Shown here: positions 42,412 through 48,099 of the stretch, one piece after another
Position numbering within the stretch: the first letter of the stretch is position 1
How the letters are laid out: each line of letters opens with the position of its first letter
Origin: Candidatus Gerdarchaeota archaeon
GTDB taxonomy: Archaea > Asgardarchaeota > Heimdallarchaeia > JABLTI01
Assembly (NCBI GenBank): GCA_016840945.1
Contig: JAEORJ010000254.1
Location: 1 to 48,099 of the forward strand
Length of the DNA stretch: 48,099 nucleotides
Direction: 5' to 3'
Position numbers and translations under genes: made by a program
The notes under the pieces: model-generated
Told to the model about the DNA's origin: nothing
Database searches by the model: none
What the model saw: only the letters and a program-made list of their open reading frames with translations

Positions 42412-42969
42412 TTAGACAATATATCTTATTGTATCTTCTAAACCAAATAGCTCTTTCCACAAATCTAATTTTGTAATCAGCATAGACATGAGAGCTAATA
42501 ATGCAAATGTTACCAACGCTATGCCACCTAAAAGATATTTAATTGCAGTATTCTGCGAATAGGCATACTGTGTTGATTTTTGTATTAAGAAAAAACCACT
42601 AGCACCTGTGGACATTAATATCCCAGCTGCTATCCCTTCTGGTATTGTTTGTTCGTTTAAATTCTGCCAGATAAATTCAGGATCTTGTGTTATAGGATCT
42701 AAAACATATGTATAGTTTTTATCTCGTGATAAATAATAAAAGCCACCAGTGTAAATAAAGAATGTACCAATAAATATCATAGCAAGTAGTAGAGTAGCAT
42801 TAAGCTTCCAATGTTTTATTTGTTTTAATTTAGTAAATTTTACATGTCTGAGCTGATAATCTGGTCGTCTTAAAAACGGAACAAAAGGCAAATTAGAAGG
42901 TAACCTATCTAGGAAATCTTTTTGTGTTTTCCCATTCTTAGTATCCTTTCTTTTGTTGTTTTTAGACAT
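42412..42969 (-). CDS. OSTC/DC2-like (Ost3/Ost6 membrane domain) oligosaccharyltransferase subunit
   Basis: 185 residues from the ATG at 42969, with GGGGGAG nine bases upstream. A cytoplasmic N-terminus holding FVPFLRRPD leads into helix 1 (about 57-75, ending FIYTGGFYYL). An outer loop follows (about 80-108), then IPEGIAAGILMSTGASGFFL (109-128) as helix 2, and helix 3 at about 141-166 (GGIALVTFALLALMSML). Human OSTC (DC2), as I recall it, has the same parts in the same order: VPFL, then ITGG, then an EG-x-x-x-x-F-L-x-x-x-G-x-x-G-F stretch. The thioredoxin domain of Ost3/Ost6 is absent. The protein probably assists STT3 in N-glycosylation. It stands alone here. Confidence 0.72.
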   Translation of the reverse strand: MSKNNKRKDTKNGKTQKDFLDRLPSNLPFVPFLRRPDYQLRHVKFTKLKQIKHWKLNATLLLAMIFIGTFFIYTGGFYYLSRDKNYTYVLDPITQDPEFIWQNLNEQTIPEGIAAGILMSTGASGFFLIQKSTQYAYSQNTAIKYLLGGIALVTFALLALMSMLITKLDLWKELFGLEDTIRYIV

Positions 42970-43126
42970 ATAAAACAACTCCCCCAATCTGGGATGATAT
43001 ATAGGGTTGACGATATATATAAAATTACTCAAATAAATAAAAAATAAACAAAGTCATCCGCGCCAAATGGCTAATATTTTAACAGAAGAACAATTTATGA
43101 TATAATAATACCTAGAAGAATTTCTA

Positions 43127-44257
43127 TTAATCATTATTATTTCCTTCCTTTACAAGTTGTTTGGCTAAATCTATCTTTGTTTCCTTTATTTGTTGATGGT
43201 TTACAACAAATTTGCTTGCACAGACCAAAAGATCCCTTTTACATTCACCACAAAGTATTGAACCGGAAGTACAATCAGAAGCTCTTTTGGCTAATTCCTT
43301 ATCATTGTCTGTGAAATAAAATTTGAACAAATCAAAAACACGACAAATTGGTAATTGTCCCCCTAATTTTCTTTGTTCCTCTTTTGTGTCCCGCCCTCCT
43401 GTAAATATCCTAGCAATTTTATTTTTGAGTGATTTGGGACTTTCAGATAATGTTAAGATGAAATCATCACCAGTGCTTTTGGACATTTTTTCACCACCAT
43501 TTAGAGAGCCAAGAATGGAATGAAAAGTAAAGGCTGGAAGCTCAAAACCAAATTGCTTTAGATAAATCTGTTTCCTAGCAATATCTCGAGTAAGACGGGC
43601 ATGTGGTGCTTGCTCCAAACCAACTGGGGTTATAGTTAATTTTGGGCCGCCAAATTTCTGAAGTTGTGGTAAAAGAATATCACCAACCTGGATCAAAGCA
43701 CTTTGATAAGCACCAAATGGTTGTTCACCATAGATAGCTTTCATCATATTGTAAGTAACATTTCGTGAAAATTGTGCAGCTAATCTTAGAACATCTTTTT
43801 CTTCAGATTGCTTATAGATGTAGGTTTTTTCAATGTCCAATCCCAATGCTAGAATATCAGCTATATTGTCAATGGCTATTTGATGAGCCTTTTCTAGCGG
43901 AAGACCATTGTGTAAGTATGACTCCATATCAGCAATGCAGAAGAAAACCTTACCACCCAACAATTGGAAATAAAGGACCTCATTACAAGTAATAAGGGAT
44001 CCAATGTGATATTGTCCAGTAGGTTTAATGCCTGTCATAATCGCGAAAGGTTCTTTTTTTCTTGCAGCTTCAAAGATTTTCTCAGCATCAGTGTGACCAA
44101 ACATCAATCCTCTTCGAAGATACTTATGAATCATTGTATCCTCGAGAGAGTCAACTATCTTGCTAATGTCTTGAATGCCAAATTCAGACATCGCTCGCTC
44201 ATAATCGGTTATTTTACCCGCAAAGGTATCAATGCTCAAATTCATTTGATTTGTCAA
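43127..44257 (-). CDS. trpS: Tryptophanyl-tRNA synthetase, archaeal/eukaryal type
   Basis: 376 residues. The class I signatures are FAIMTGIKPTGQYHIGS (HIGS at 84-87) and KMSKS at 257-261. FFCIADMESY and PVGLEQAPHARLTRDIA are TrpRS-specific segments; the last corresponds to the usual VG-x-x-QD-P-H-x-R-L-T-R-D, but the Asp after Gln is Ala here. It charges tRNA-Trp with ATP. A C-terminal segment carries a CGEC pair with further Cys around it (SDCTSGSILCGECKRDLLVC), probably for metal. The start is TTG at 44257, with AGGAGG seven bases upstream; the ATG twelve bases on is less well placed. Confidence 0.92.
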   Translation of the reverse strand: MTNQMNLSIDTFAGKITDYERAMSEFGIQDISKIVDSLEDTMIHKYLRRGLMFGHTDAEKIFEAARKKEPFAIMTGIKPTGQYHIGSLITCNEVLYFQLLGGKVFFCIADMESYLHNGLPLEKAHQIAIDNIADILALGLDIEKTYIYKQSEEKDVLRLAAQFSRNVTYNMMKAIYGEQPFGAYQSALIQVGDILLPQLQKFGGPKLTITPVGLEQAPHARLTRDIARKQIYLKQFGFELPAFTFHSILGSLNGGEKMSKSTGDDFILTLSESPKSLKNKIARIFTGGRDTKEEQRKLGGQLPICRVFDLFKFYFTDNDKELAKRASDCTSGSILCGECKRDLLVCASKFVVNHQQIKETKIDLAKQLVKEGNNND

Positions 44258-44477
44258 TCAAAAACCTCCTAGAATGAAAAAATGCTATATTGTTAACCTT
44301 ATCTCACCTAGAAGGATTTAGAACCAATCGCGCCAAGCGAATACTAGATGAGCTGGTTGGTTAAACATTTCTAGCAACCTATATTTTTCTTTAATTTTTA
44401 CTTAATAAAAGTTGTTTAAAAAAAGATATTTTTTTCATTTACTTGAGATTTTGCCTGAAATTTTTCTTTTAAAGCTA

Positions 44478-44564
44478 AAGTATAAAAAGAAGGATGTCGA
44501 TTAATTCGTGAATGATTAATTCATTCCAATAATAACTATTTCCAACAATATGAGGCTATAGTAA
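44478..44564 (+). promoter_or_regulatory. Promoter and ribosome-binding site of the DegV gene
   Basis: AAGTATAAAAAG (TATA core 44481-44488) is followed by a leader of about 50 bases. GAGG at 44552-44555 is the ribosome-binding site. The rest of the 300-base gap between TrpRS and DegV (44258-44477) shows no gene or RNA I can support. Confidence 0.5.
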
Positions 44565-45458
44565 ATGCAAAAAGTAGCTATCATAACTGATGGCAGTTGT
44601 GATCTGCCTGAAGAATTGATTAAAAAATATAATATAAATGTGGTTCCCTTCAAGGTAAATTTCGGTTTAGAATCCTATAAACTATACGGTGACTCAGGCG
44701 AAATTAGCAAAGAAGAATTTTATCGTAGATTAGCTGATAGTCCAGAAATGCCAACTACGGGTGTCCCTTCGCCCAAATCTTTTTATGATGCTTTTCAAAA
44801 AGCTTCAACAGAAGCTAAATCAGTAATAGCTATATTACTTTCTCAAGGACTTTCAGGGGCAATTCAAAATGCTGTCAATGTTAGGAAGCAATTTGATGGT
44901 CAAGACATTACGATTGTAGATTCAAAAGTTTCAGCCAGTTGTTTGGGACTGCTGGTTTTGGAAGCAGCTAAAATGGCTGTTAAAGGTTCATCGAAGGAAG
45001 AAATTTTAGCACGATTAGATGAGCTTATCCCACAAACAAGACTAGTAGTTACTGTTGATACTATGGAATACCTCTATCGTGGTGGGAGAATTGGCAAAGC
45101 TAAAAAATTATTTGGTCAAGCATTGAGTATCAAACCAATCCTTCACTTTGAAGATGGTATTGTAACATCTGGCGGAACAATTCGCGGTCGGGATGAAGTT
45201 ATTAAACGGATTAAATTCATGGCACCATTTGTTATCAAAAATGCCATTACTGATGAGATTTTCATTTGGCATACTCAAGATGAGGAAACAGCTAATGAAA
45301 TTCTTGAAATTATGAAGAAAGCTAATGGTAATGGCAAAGAAATACGCATACAGGAAGCAGGACCTATAATTGGTACACATGTTGGACCTAAATCGCTTGG
45401 ATTCACATATATTGGAAAGTACAATAAAAATTGGTTACTAAAAATGGATGAAAATTAG
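44565..45458 (+). CDS. DegV-family fatty-acid-binding protein
   Basis: 297 residues. VAIITDGSCDLPEELIKKYN opens the typical DegV fold; the Asp-Gly-Ser-x-Asp part and the later MPTTGVPSP bind the lipid carboxylate. VDSKVSASCLGLLVLEA and EYLYRGGRIGKAKKLFG are the other conserved segments. DegV proteins bind a fatty acid between two domains and in bacteria work with FakA kinase to make acyl phosphate. No FakA is nearby, so its role here (transport or sensing of acyl chains) is an inference. A hairpin and T-run follow the stop. Confidence 0.92.
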   Translation: MQKVAIITDGSCDLPEELIKKYNINVVPFKVNFGLESYKLYGDSGEISKEEFYRRLADSPEMPTTGVPSPKSFYDAFQKASTEAKSVIAILLSQGLSGAIQNAVNVRKQFDGQDITIVDSKVSASCLGLLVLEAAKMAVKGSSKEEILARLDELIPQTRLVVTVDTMEYLYRGGRIGKAKKLFGQALSIKPILHFEDGIVTSGGTIRGRDEVIKRIKFMAPFVIKNAITDEIFIWHTQDEETANEILEIMKKANGNGKEIRIQEAGPIIGTHVGPKSLGFTYIGKYNKNWLLKMDEN

Positions 45459-45491
45459 GATTGAACCTAATTTGCTTTTCTTTTTTTTTCT
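45452..45491 (+). terminator. Intrinsic terminator of the DegV gene
   Basis: AAATTAGG and CCTAATTT form a perfect 8-bp stem around ATTGAA that covers the stop codon. GC-TTTTC and a run of nine or more T follow. It is a strong intrinsic-like terminator. Confidence 0.75.
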
Positions 45492-45518
45492 TATATTAGA
45501 ATCGCACGTAAGGGGAGA

Positions 45519-45570
45519 ATGAATTCTTTTATATGAGGTGAATTGTATACTGATACAAAGAGTTGAGCAT
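45519..45570 (+). repeat. 52-bp direct repeat, copy 1 (upstream of the arginase-family gene)
   Basis: Matches 46482-46533 without gaps at about 80% by eye; differences are scattered and mostly transitions. It contains ATGAGGTGAAT and GTATACTGATACAAAGAG and ends two bases before the GTG start of the gene, so it holds the leader and probably the promoter. Confidence 0.7.
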
Positions 45571-45572
45571 AA

Positions 45573-46445
45573 GTGAAAATCGAAATTATTGGTACGCCTT
45601 TCAATGGTATTGGTTCAACACCAAATATTGAGAATACAGCAGAAGGTCTAAGACAATTAAATCTGATTTCGATTCTAGAATCAAAGGGATGCACAGTAAC
45701 TGACCTTGGGGATATAATCGGGTTTCAATCACAAGAGCTAAAAGATTCCGAAACAGGAATTCTTGATTTTACACTATGGATAAACCTTTCCAAGGAGATA
45801 GATGAACGACTTGGAGAAATACTCGATCGAAAAAATTTCCCTTTACTTCTTGGGGGTGATTGTAGAATGTTAGTTGGTATTATATCAGCTTTTATTCAAA
45901 GAAATGAAGAAATTTGTCTTATTTTTCTTGATGGTCATGCTGATTTCCATAATATAGAAACCTCTCCTACTGGTGATCCAGCAGATATGGAATTGGCTGT
46001 ATTAACTGGGCGGGGACCAGATAAAATTACACGAATAGCTAACAAATATCCAATGCTAGATGAAGAGAATGTACTAGTTTATGGGATAAGAGCATGGGAT
46101 CAAATCGCTGAATCAAACATCCGAATATTTGATAATAATAAAATCAAGGAAAAAGGAATTAGAACAACATTGGAAGAAGGAAGAGAATGCTTACCAAATA
46201 ACAAGCTTCCTATATGGATTCACTTGGATGTAGATGTTTTAGATCCAAAATTAATGCCAGTAATGTATCCTGAACCAGATGGGTTGTCATTTAAGCAGTT
46301 AAGGGAATTATTGATGAATGAGTGGATAACAAATCAAACAATAGGAATGAGTGTAGCTTGTTATCATCCAGTTTTGGACAAAGATGGTATAGCAGGAAAA
46401 AAAATGGTCTCTTTGATAACGGATTTTCTTGCTCAAACTATCTAA
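45573..46445 (+). CDS. Arginase/agmatinase-superfamily (ureohydrolase) enzyme
   Basis: 290 residues, from GTG. The metal-binding motifs are GGDC at 94-97, DGHADFH at 120-126 and HLDVDVLDP at 217-225. In classical arginase the first motif is GGDHS with a metal-binding His; here the residue is Cys. The segment LLLGGDCRMLVG and the following DGHADFHNIETSPTGDPADM belong to a subgroup found in bacteria and archaea whose substrate is unsettled. It hydrolyses a guanidino or similar C-N bond. It is flanked by two related 52-bp direct repeats, which suggests that a tandem copy has been lost. Confidence 0.85.
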   Translation: MKIEIIGTPFNGIGSTPNIENTAEGLRQLNLISILESKGCTVTDLGDIIGFQSQELKDSETGILDFTLWINLSKEIDERLGEILDRKNFPLLLGGDCRMLVGIISAFIQRNEEICLIFLDGHADFHNIETSPTGDPADMELAVLTGRGPDKITRIANKYPMLDEENVLVYGIRAWDQIAESNIRIFDNNKIKEKGIRTTLEEGRECLPNNKLPIWIHLDVDVLDPKLMPVMYPEPDGLSFKQLRELLMNEWITNQTIGMSVACYHPVLDKDGIAGKKMVSLITDFLAQTI

Positions 46446-46481
46446 TTGTTATTTGAGAAAGAACTTGTGCATGAAGTGGAA

Positions 46482-46533
46482 ATAAATTCTTGTTTATGAT
46501 GTGAATGGTATATTGATATAAAGAGCTGAATAT
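46482..46533 (+). repeat. 52-bp direct repeat, copy 2 (downstream of the arginase-family gene)
   Basis: Same order of blocks as copy 1 (TTTATGATGTGAAT, then GTATATTGATATAAAGAG). It begins 37 bases after the arginase stop. No gene in the same direction follows; the next one is convergent. Confidence 0.7.
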
Positions 46534-46552
46534 CATTCAAACATTATTTTTG

Positions 46553-46876
46553 TTAACTAAATTCTTGTTCTTCATAAAGAGAGTATAAGCCGCAATTCTG
46601 ACATTTAAATTCATATTCTTTTGTCCCACCAGCATTAGTTAAGCATTCATCGGCCCATATTAGAATGGTATCAGCAGACTTGCACGAAGCACAAGGAAGT
46701 TGAATATAATCCTTCGTGAAGATTTCATTTGGATCACTCTGATTTCTAACGGGTAACCCATATTGATCTGCTGGAAATTTTGGTTTGCTGTAAACAACCA
46801 CTTTCCAATATGGCTGGCAATATCGAGATGCTATATCCTTATGTACTTTCAGAACATGTTTTTGTTTTCTAGGCAA
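46553..46876 (-). CDS. Small zinc-ribbon protein
   Basis: 107 residues with a basic N-terminus (PRKQKHVLKVHK), a middle region of unknown fold and two Cys-x2-Cys pairs (CASC, then CQNC) about 30 residues apart at the C-terminus, which make a zinc ribbon. The starting TTG has GGAGG seven bases upstream. No family of known function was recognised; nucleic-acid binding is likely from the ribbon and the basic N-terminus. It is convergent with the arginase gene. Confidence 0.68.
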   Translation of the reverse strand: MPRKQKHVLKVHKDIASRYCQPYWKVVVYSKPKFPADQYGLPVRNQSDPNEIFTKDYIQLPCASCKSADTILIWADECLTNAGGTKEYEFKCQNCGLYSLYEEQEFS

Positions 46877-46973
46877 ACTTATACCTCCACTGGTTCTAGA
46901 TAGGAGATAGTTAAAACCATTTTAGAATATTTCCGATGCCTAATTAACCTACATTATTAACCGAAAAATAAAC

Positions 46974-47019
46974 TGGTGCGTGAGGCGGGAATTGAACCCA
47001 CGTACTCCTGTGAGGGCTG
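46974..47019 (-). tRNA. 3' part of a tRNA gene only (class II-like variable arm, T arm and acceptor)
   Basis: On the minus strand: a variable-arm-like CCT-CAC-AGG, T arm GTGGG-TTCAATT-CCCGC, acceptor strand CTCACGC, discriminator A and encoded CCA. The layout and the acceptor ...CGC-ACCA resemble archaeal tRNA-Leu or tRNA-Ser. I looked for a matching 5' half (acceptor GCGTGAG, D arm) within the next kilobase and did not find one. It is a remnant, an integration-site duplication, or a split-tRNA half. Confidence 0.65.
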
Positions 47020-47180
47020 TTTTTTTAGTTATTTTATCAAGGCTGTTTTCAAACCTTTTCTTGGACCTTTTTCTGCCCTTCTTATTGCCTTGACAACTAC
47101 TTTTTGTTCATTATTTCTTCTATCTTTTTTACTGATTTCAAGTCTTCAGTTTCAGCTATTTTTTTCTTTTTAAATATAAG

Positions 47181-47208
47181 AAAAAGGGAAAAAATGCTTT
47201 TCAGCATT
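47181..47208 (-). terminator. Terminator of the calcium-repeat gene
   Basis: On the minus strand, AATGCT and AGCATT form a 6-bp stem with a GAAA tetraloop, followed by a T-run broken by CCC. It begins six bases after the stop codon. The 160 bases between it and the tRNA fragment hold no gene I can support. Confidence 0.65.
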
Positions 47209-47214
47209 CTTTCT

Positions 47215-48099
47215 TTAGAATCCGAATCCTCCGCCACCGCTCCCGGGATAATCATTAGCGTCATTTGGGTCAGTACCGTTTATCACTTCATAGAGGTCAG
47301 TGTAACCATCATCATCCGCGTCAGGATCCTCTGGATCTGGTTGATAGTTCAGCATTTCTAACCCATCAAGTAATCCGTCATTATCGCAATCATTGTCCAA
47401 GGGATCTACTCCGAGGTTTATCTCAAAGCCATCTGTTAAGCCATCGTTATCGACATCGGTAATAAGGCAATAGGCATACGCTGTCGCATCAGATAATCCG
47501 TGGCTCTTCCAGTAGAGGAATTCAGTTTTATCGGTCTTTCCATCGTTGTCAGTATCAGCAGCATCAGGATCCGTTCCCGTGGTAAGATATTCGTAACCAT
47601 CAGTCCAACCGTCATTATCAGAATCAGTGTTATTGGGATCCGTTCCCGCTAGATATTCCTCTTTATCCGTCATGCCATCATCATCAGTGTCCGCATCTGT
47701 GGGGTCGCTTCCGAAGAGATACTCATCAATGTTGTAAAGATTGTCATTGTCCTCATCACCTAACTCATTATCTACTAATGGATTCAGTCCATAGAATATC
47801 TCCCAACCATCCGGTAATGAATCATCATCGGTATCTGGATCTTGTGGATCGGTTCCACAGCTGTATTCTTCGCTGTTGGTTGCTAGGTCATTATCTGGGT
47901 CACTAGCAGCATCATTGACCAAAGGATTCAGATTATGGTCAACCTCATACCCATCAGGCATGCCATCGCCATCGGTGTCAGCAACGACAGGATTTGAATT
48001 ACAATTGAATTCCTGCAGATTTGTTAAACCGTCACTATCTGGATCACCATTTTCATTTGGTATGGTTGGATCTAATCCGTATTGTACTTCCCAATATTC
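47215..48099 (-). CDS. C-terminal part of a surface protein with DxDxDG calcium-binding repeats (5' end outside the window)
   Basis: The frame is open to the window edge, so at least 294 residues belong to it; the ATG at 47961 is internal. About ten repeats of the type D-x-D-x-D-G-L/M/W-x-D-G-x-E follow one another (TDDDGMTDKEEYLAGTDP, SDNDGWTDGYEYLTTGTDP, TDNDGKTDKTEF), the thrombospondin type 3 / calcium-binding pattern. The end is SGGGGFGF without a membrane helix, so anchoring must be elsewhere or the protein is secreted. The base composition is richer in G and C than the rest of the window, in part because of the GAT/GAC and GGT codons. Confidence 0.85.
   Translation of the reverse strand, partial: EYWEVQYGLDPTIPNENGDPDSDGLTNLQEFNCNSNPVVADTDGDGMPDGYEVDHNLNPLVNDAASDPDNDLATNSEEYSCGTDPQDPDTDDDSLPDGWEIFYGLNPLVDNELGDEDNDNLYNIDEYLFGSDPTDADTDDDGMTDKEEYLAGTDPNNTDSDNDGWTDGYEYLTTGTDPDAADTDNDGKTDKTEFLYWKSHGLSDATAYAYCLITDVDNDGLTDGFEINLGVDPLDNDCDNDGLLDGLEMLNYQPDPEDPDADDDGYTDLYEVINGTDPNDANDYPGSGGGGFGF

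Noticed and set aside
44258..44477. Possible regulatory RNA between TrpRS and DegV
   Set aside because: No conserved RNA fold, T-box-like motif or strong helix could be found; only the TATA box and leader of the DegV gene are supported.
46976..47173. An open frame on the plus strand that starts within the tRNA fragment
   Set aside because: Its start lies inside the T arm and acceptor of the tRNA remnant, it has no ribosome-binding site, and the rest is Phe/Leu-rich as expected from the complement of A-rich DNA.
47017..47192. Coding-like minus-strand stretch (KVVVKAIRRAEKGPRKG and a 32-codon frame) after the calcium-repeat gene
   Set aside because: The two pieces are in different frames with stops between, the ATG of one lies inside the terminator hairpin, and neither has a ribosome-binding site.

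Overview
The window reads as a chromosomal segment of an archaeon, most likely an Asgard archaeon (Heimdallarchaeia-like is my best guess; I cannot place it by alignment). Archaeal markers are the cluster of translation factor aIF2-beta, a DUF424 protein and NMD3, an archaeal/eukaryal-type tryptophanyl-tRNA synthetase, an archaeal type IA topoisomerase, TrmB-like winged-helix proteins, and a tRNA gene with two introns that show bulge-helix-bulge folds. The Asgard flavour comes from eukaryote-like pieces: a homologue of the oligosaccharyltransferase subunit OSTC/DC2 (Ost3/Ost6 membrane domain), a RING-like zinc-finger membrane protein, a B-box-like zinc-finger membrane protein, and the end of a longin/roadblock-like protein. 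The DNA is AT-rich, and TTG and GTG starts with a good ribosome-binding site are common.

Layout. 1-4.3 kb: end of a sensor-like gene, tRNA-Pro, a signal-anchored unknown, a two-gene membrane/RING-like operon, a decayed peptidase fragment and a secreted beta-propeller. 4.3-13.9 kb: an M6/metzincin-like surface protease whose signal peptide is cut off by a frameshift, small membrane proteins, an MFS carrier, a HEAT-repeat protein, a clostripain-type surface protease, a TPR protein and a GH16 glucanase. 13.9-16.4 kb: a regulator divergent from an MFS exporter, with two strong operators between them. 16.4-24.8 kb: a condensation-fold acyltransferase, a seven-bladed SBBP propeller, the two-intron tRNA-Thr, a TPR protein, an Imm5-like protein, a Cys-rich membrane protein, a nitroreductase and a 6-oxopurine-type MTA/MTI phosphorylase. 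24.9-29.5 kb: aIF2-beta, DUF424, NMD3, then indolepyruvate oxidoreductase iorAB. 29.5-36.3 kb: a second condensation-fold enzyme, a PNPOx-like flavoprotein, a B-box-like membrane protein, a malate/lactate dehydrogenase, topoisomerase I with a coupled small zinc protein and a PfkB kinase, and tRNA-Ala. 36.5-42.3 kb: a giant coiled-coil protein with an N-terminal winged helix, an EamA transporter and two tandem PRC-barrel-like proteins. 42.4-48.1 kb: OSTC-like protein, TrpRS, DegV, an arginase-family enzyme between two 52-bp direct repeats, a zinc-ribbon protein, a lone 3' tRNA fragment and the end of a calcium-binding-repeat surface protein.

How it fits together. There is no single large operon. 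The recurring theme is a peptide- and glycan-degrading surface: two proteases, a glucanase and two propellers, several with a C-terminal membrane helix and a basic tail. Cytoplasmic IorAB would oxidise the aryl keto acids derived from imported amino acids. The OSTC-like subunit suggests that surface proteins are N-glycosylated by a eukaryote-like complex. Convergent gene pairs are often separated by perfect hairpins that probably end transcription from both sides.
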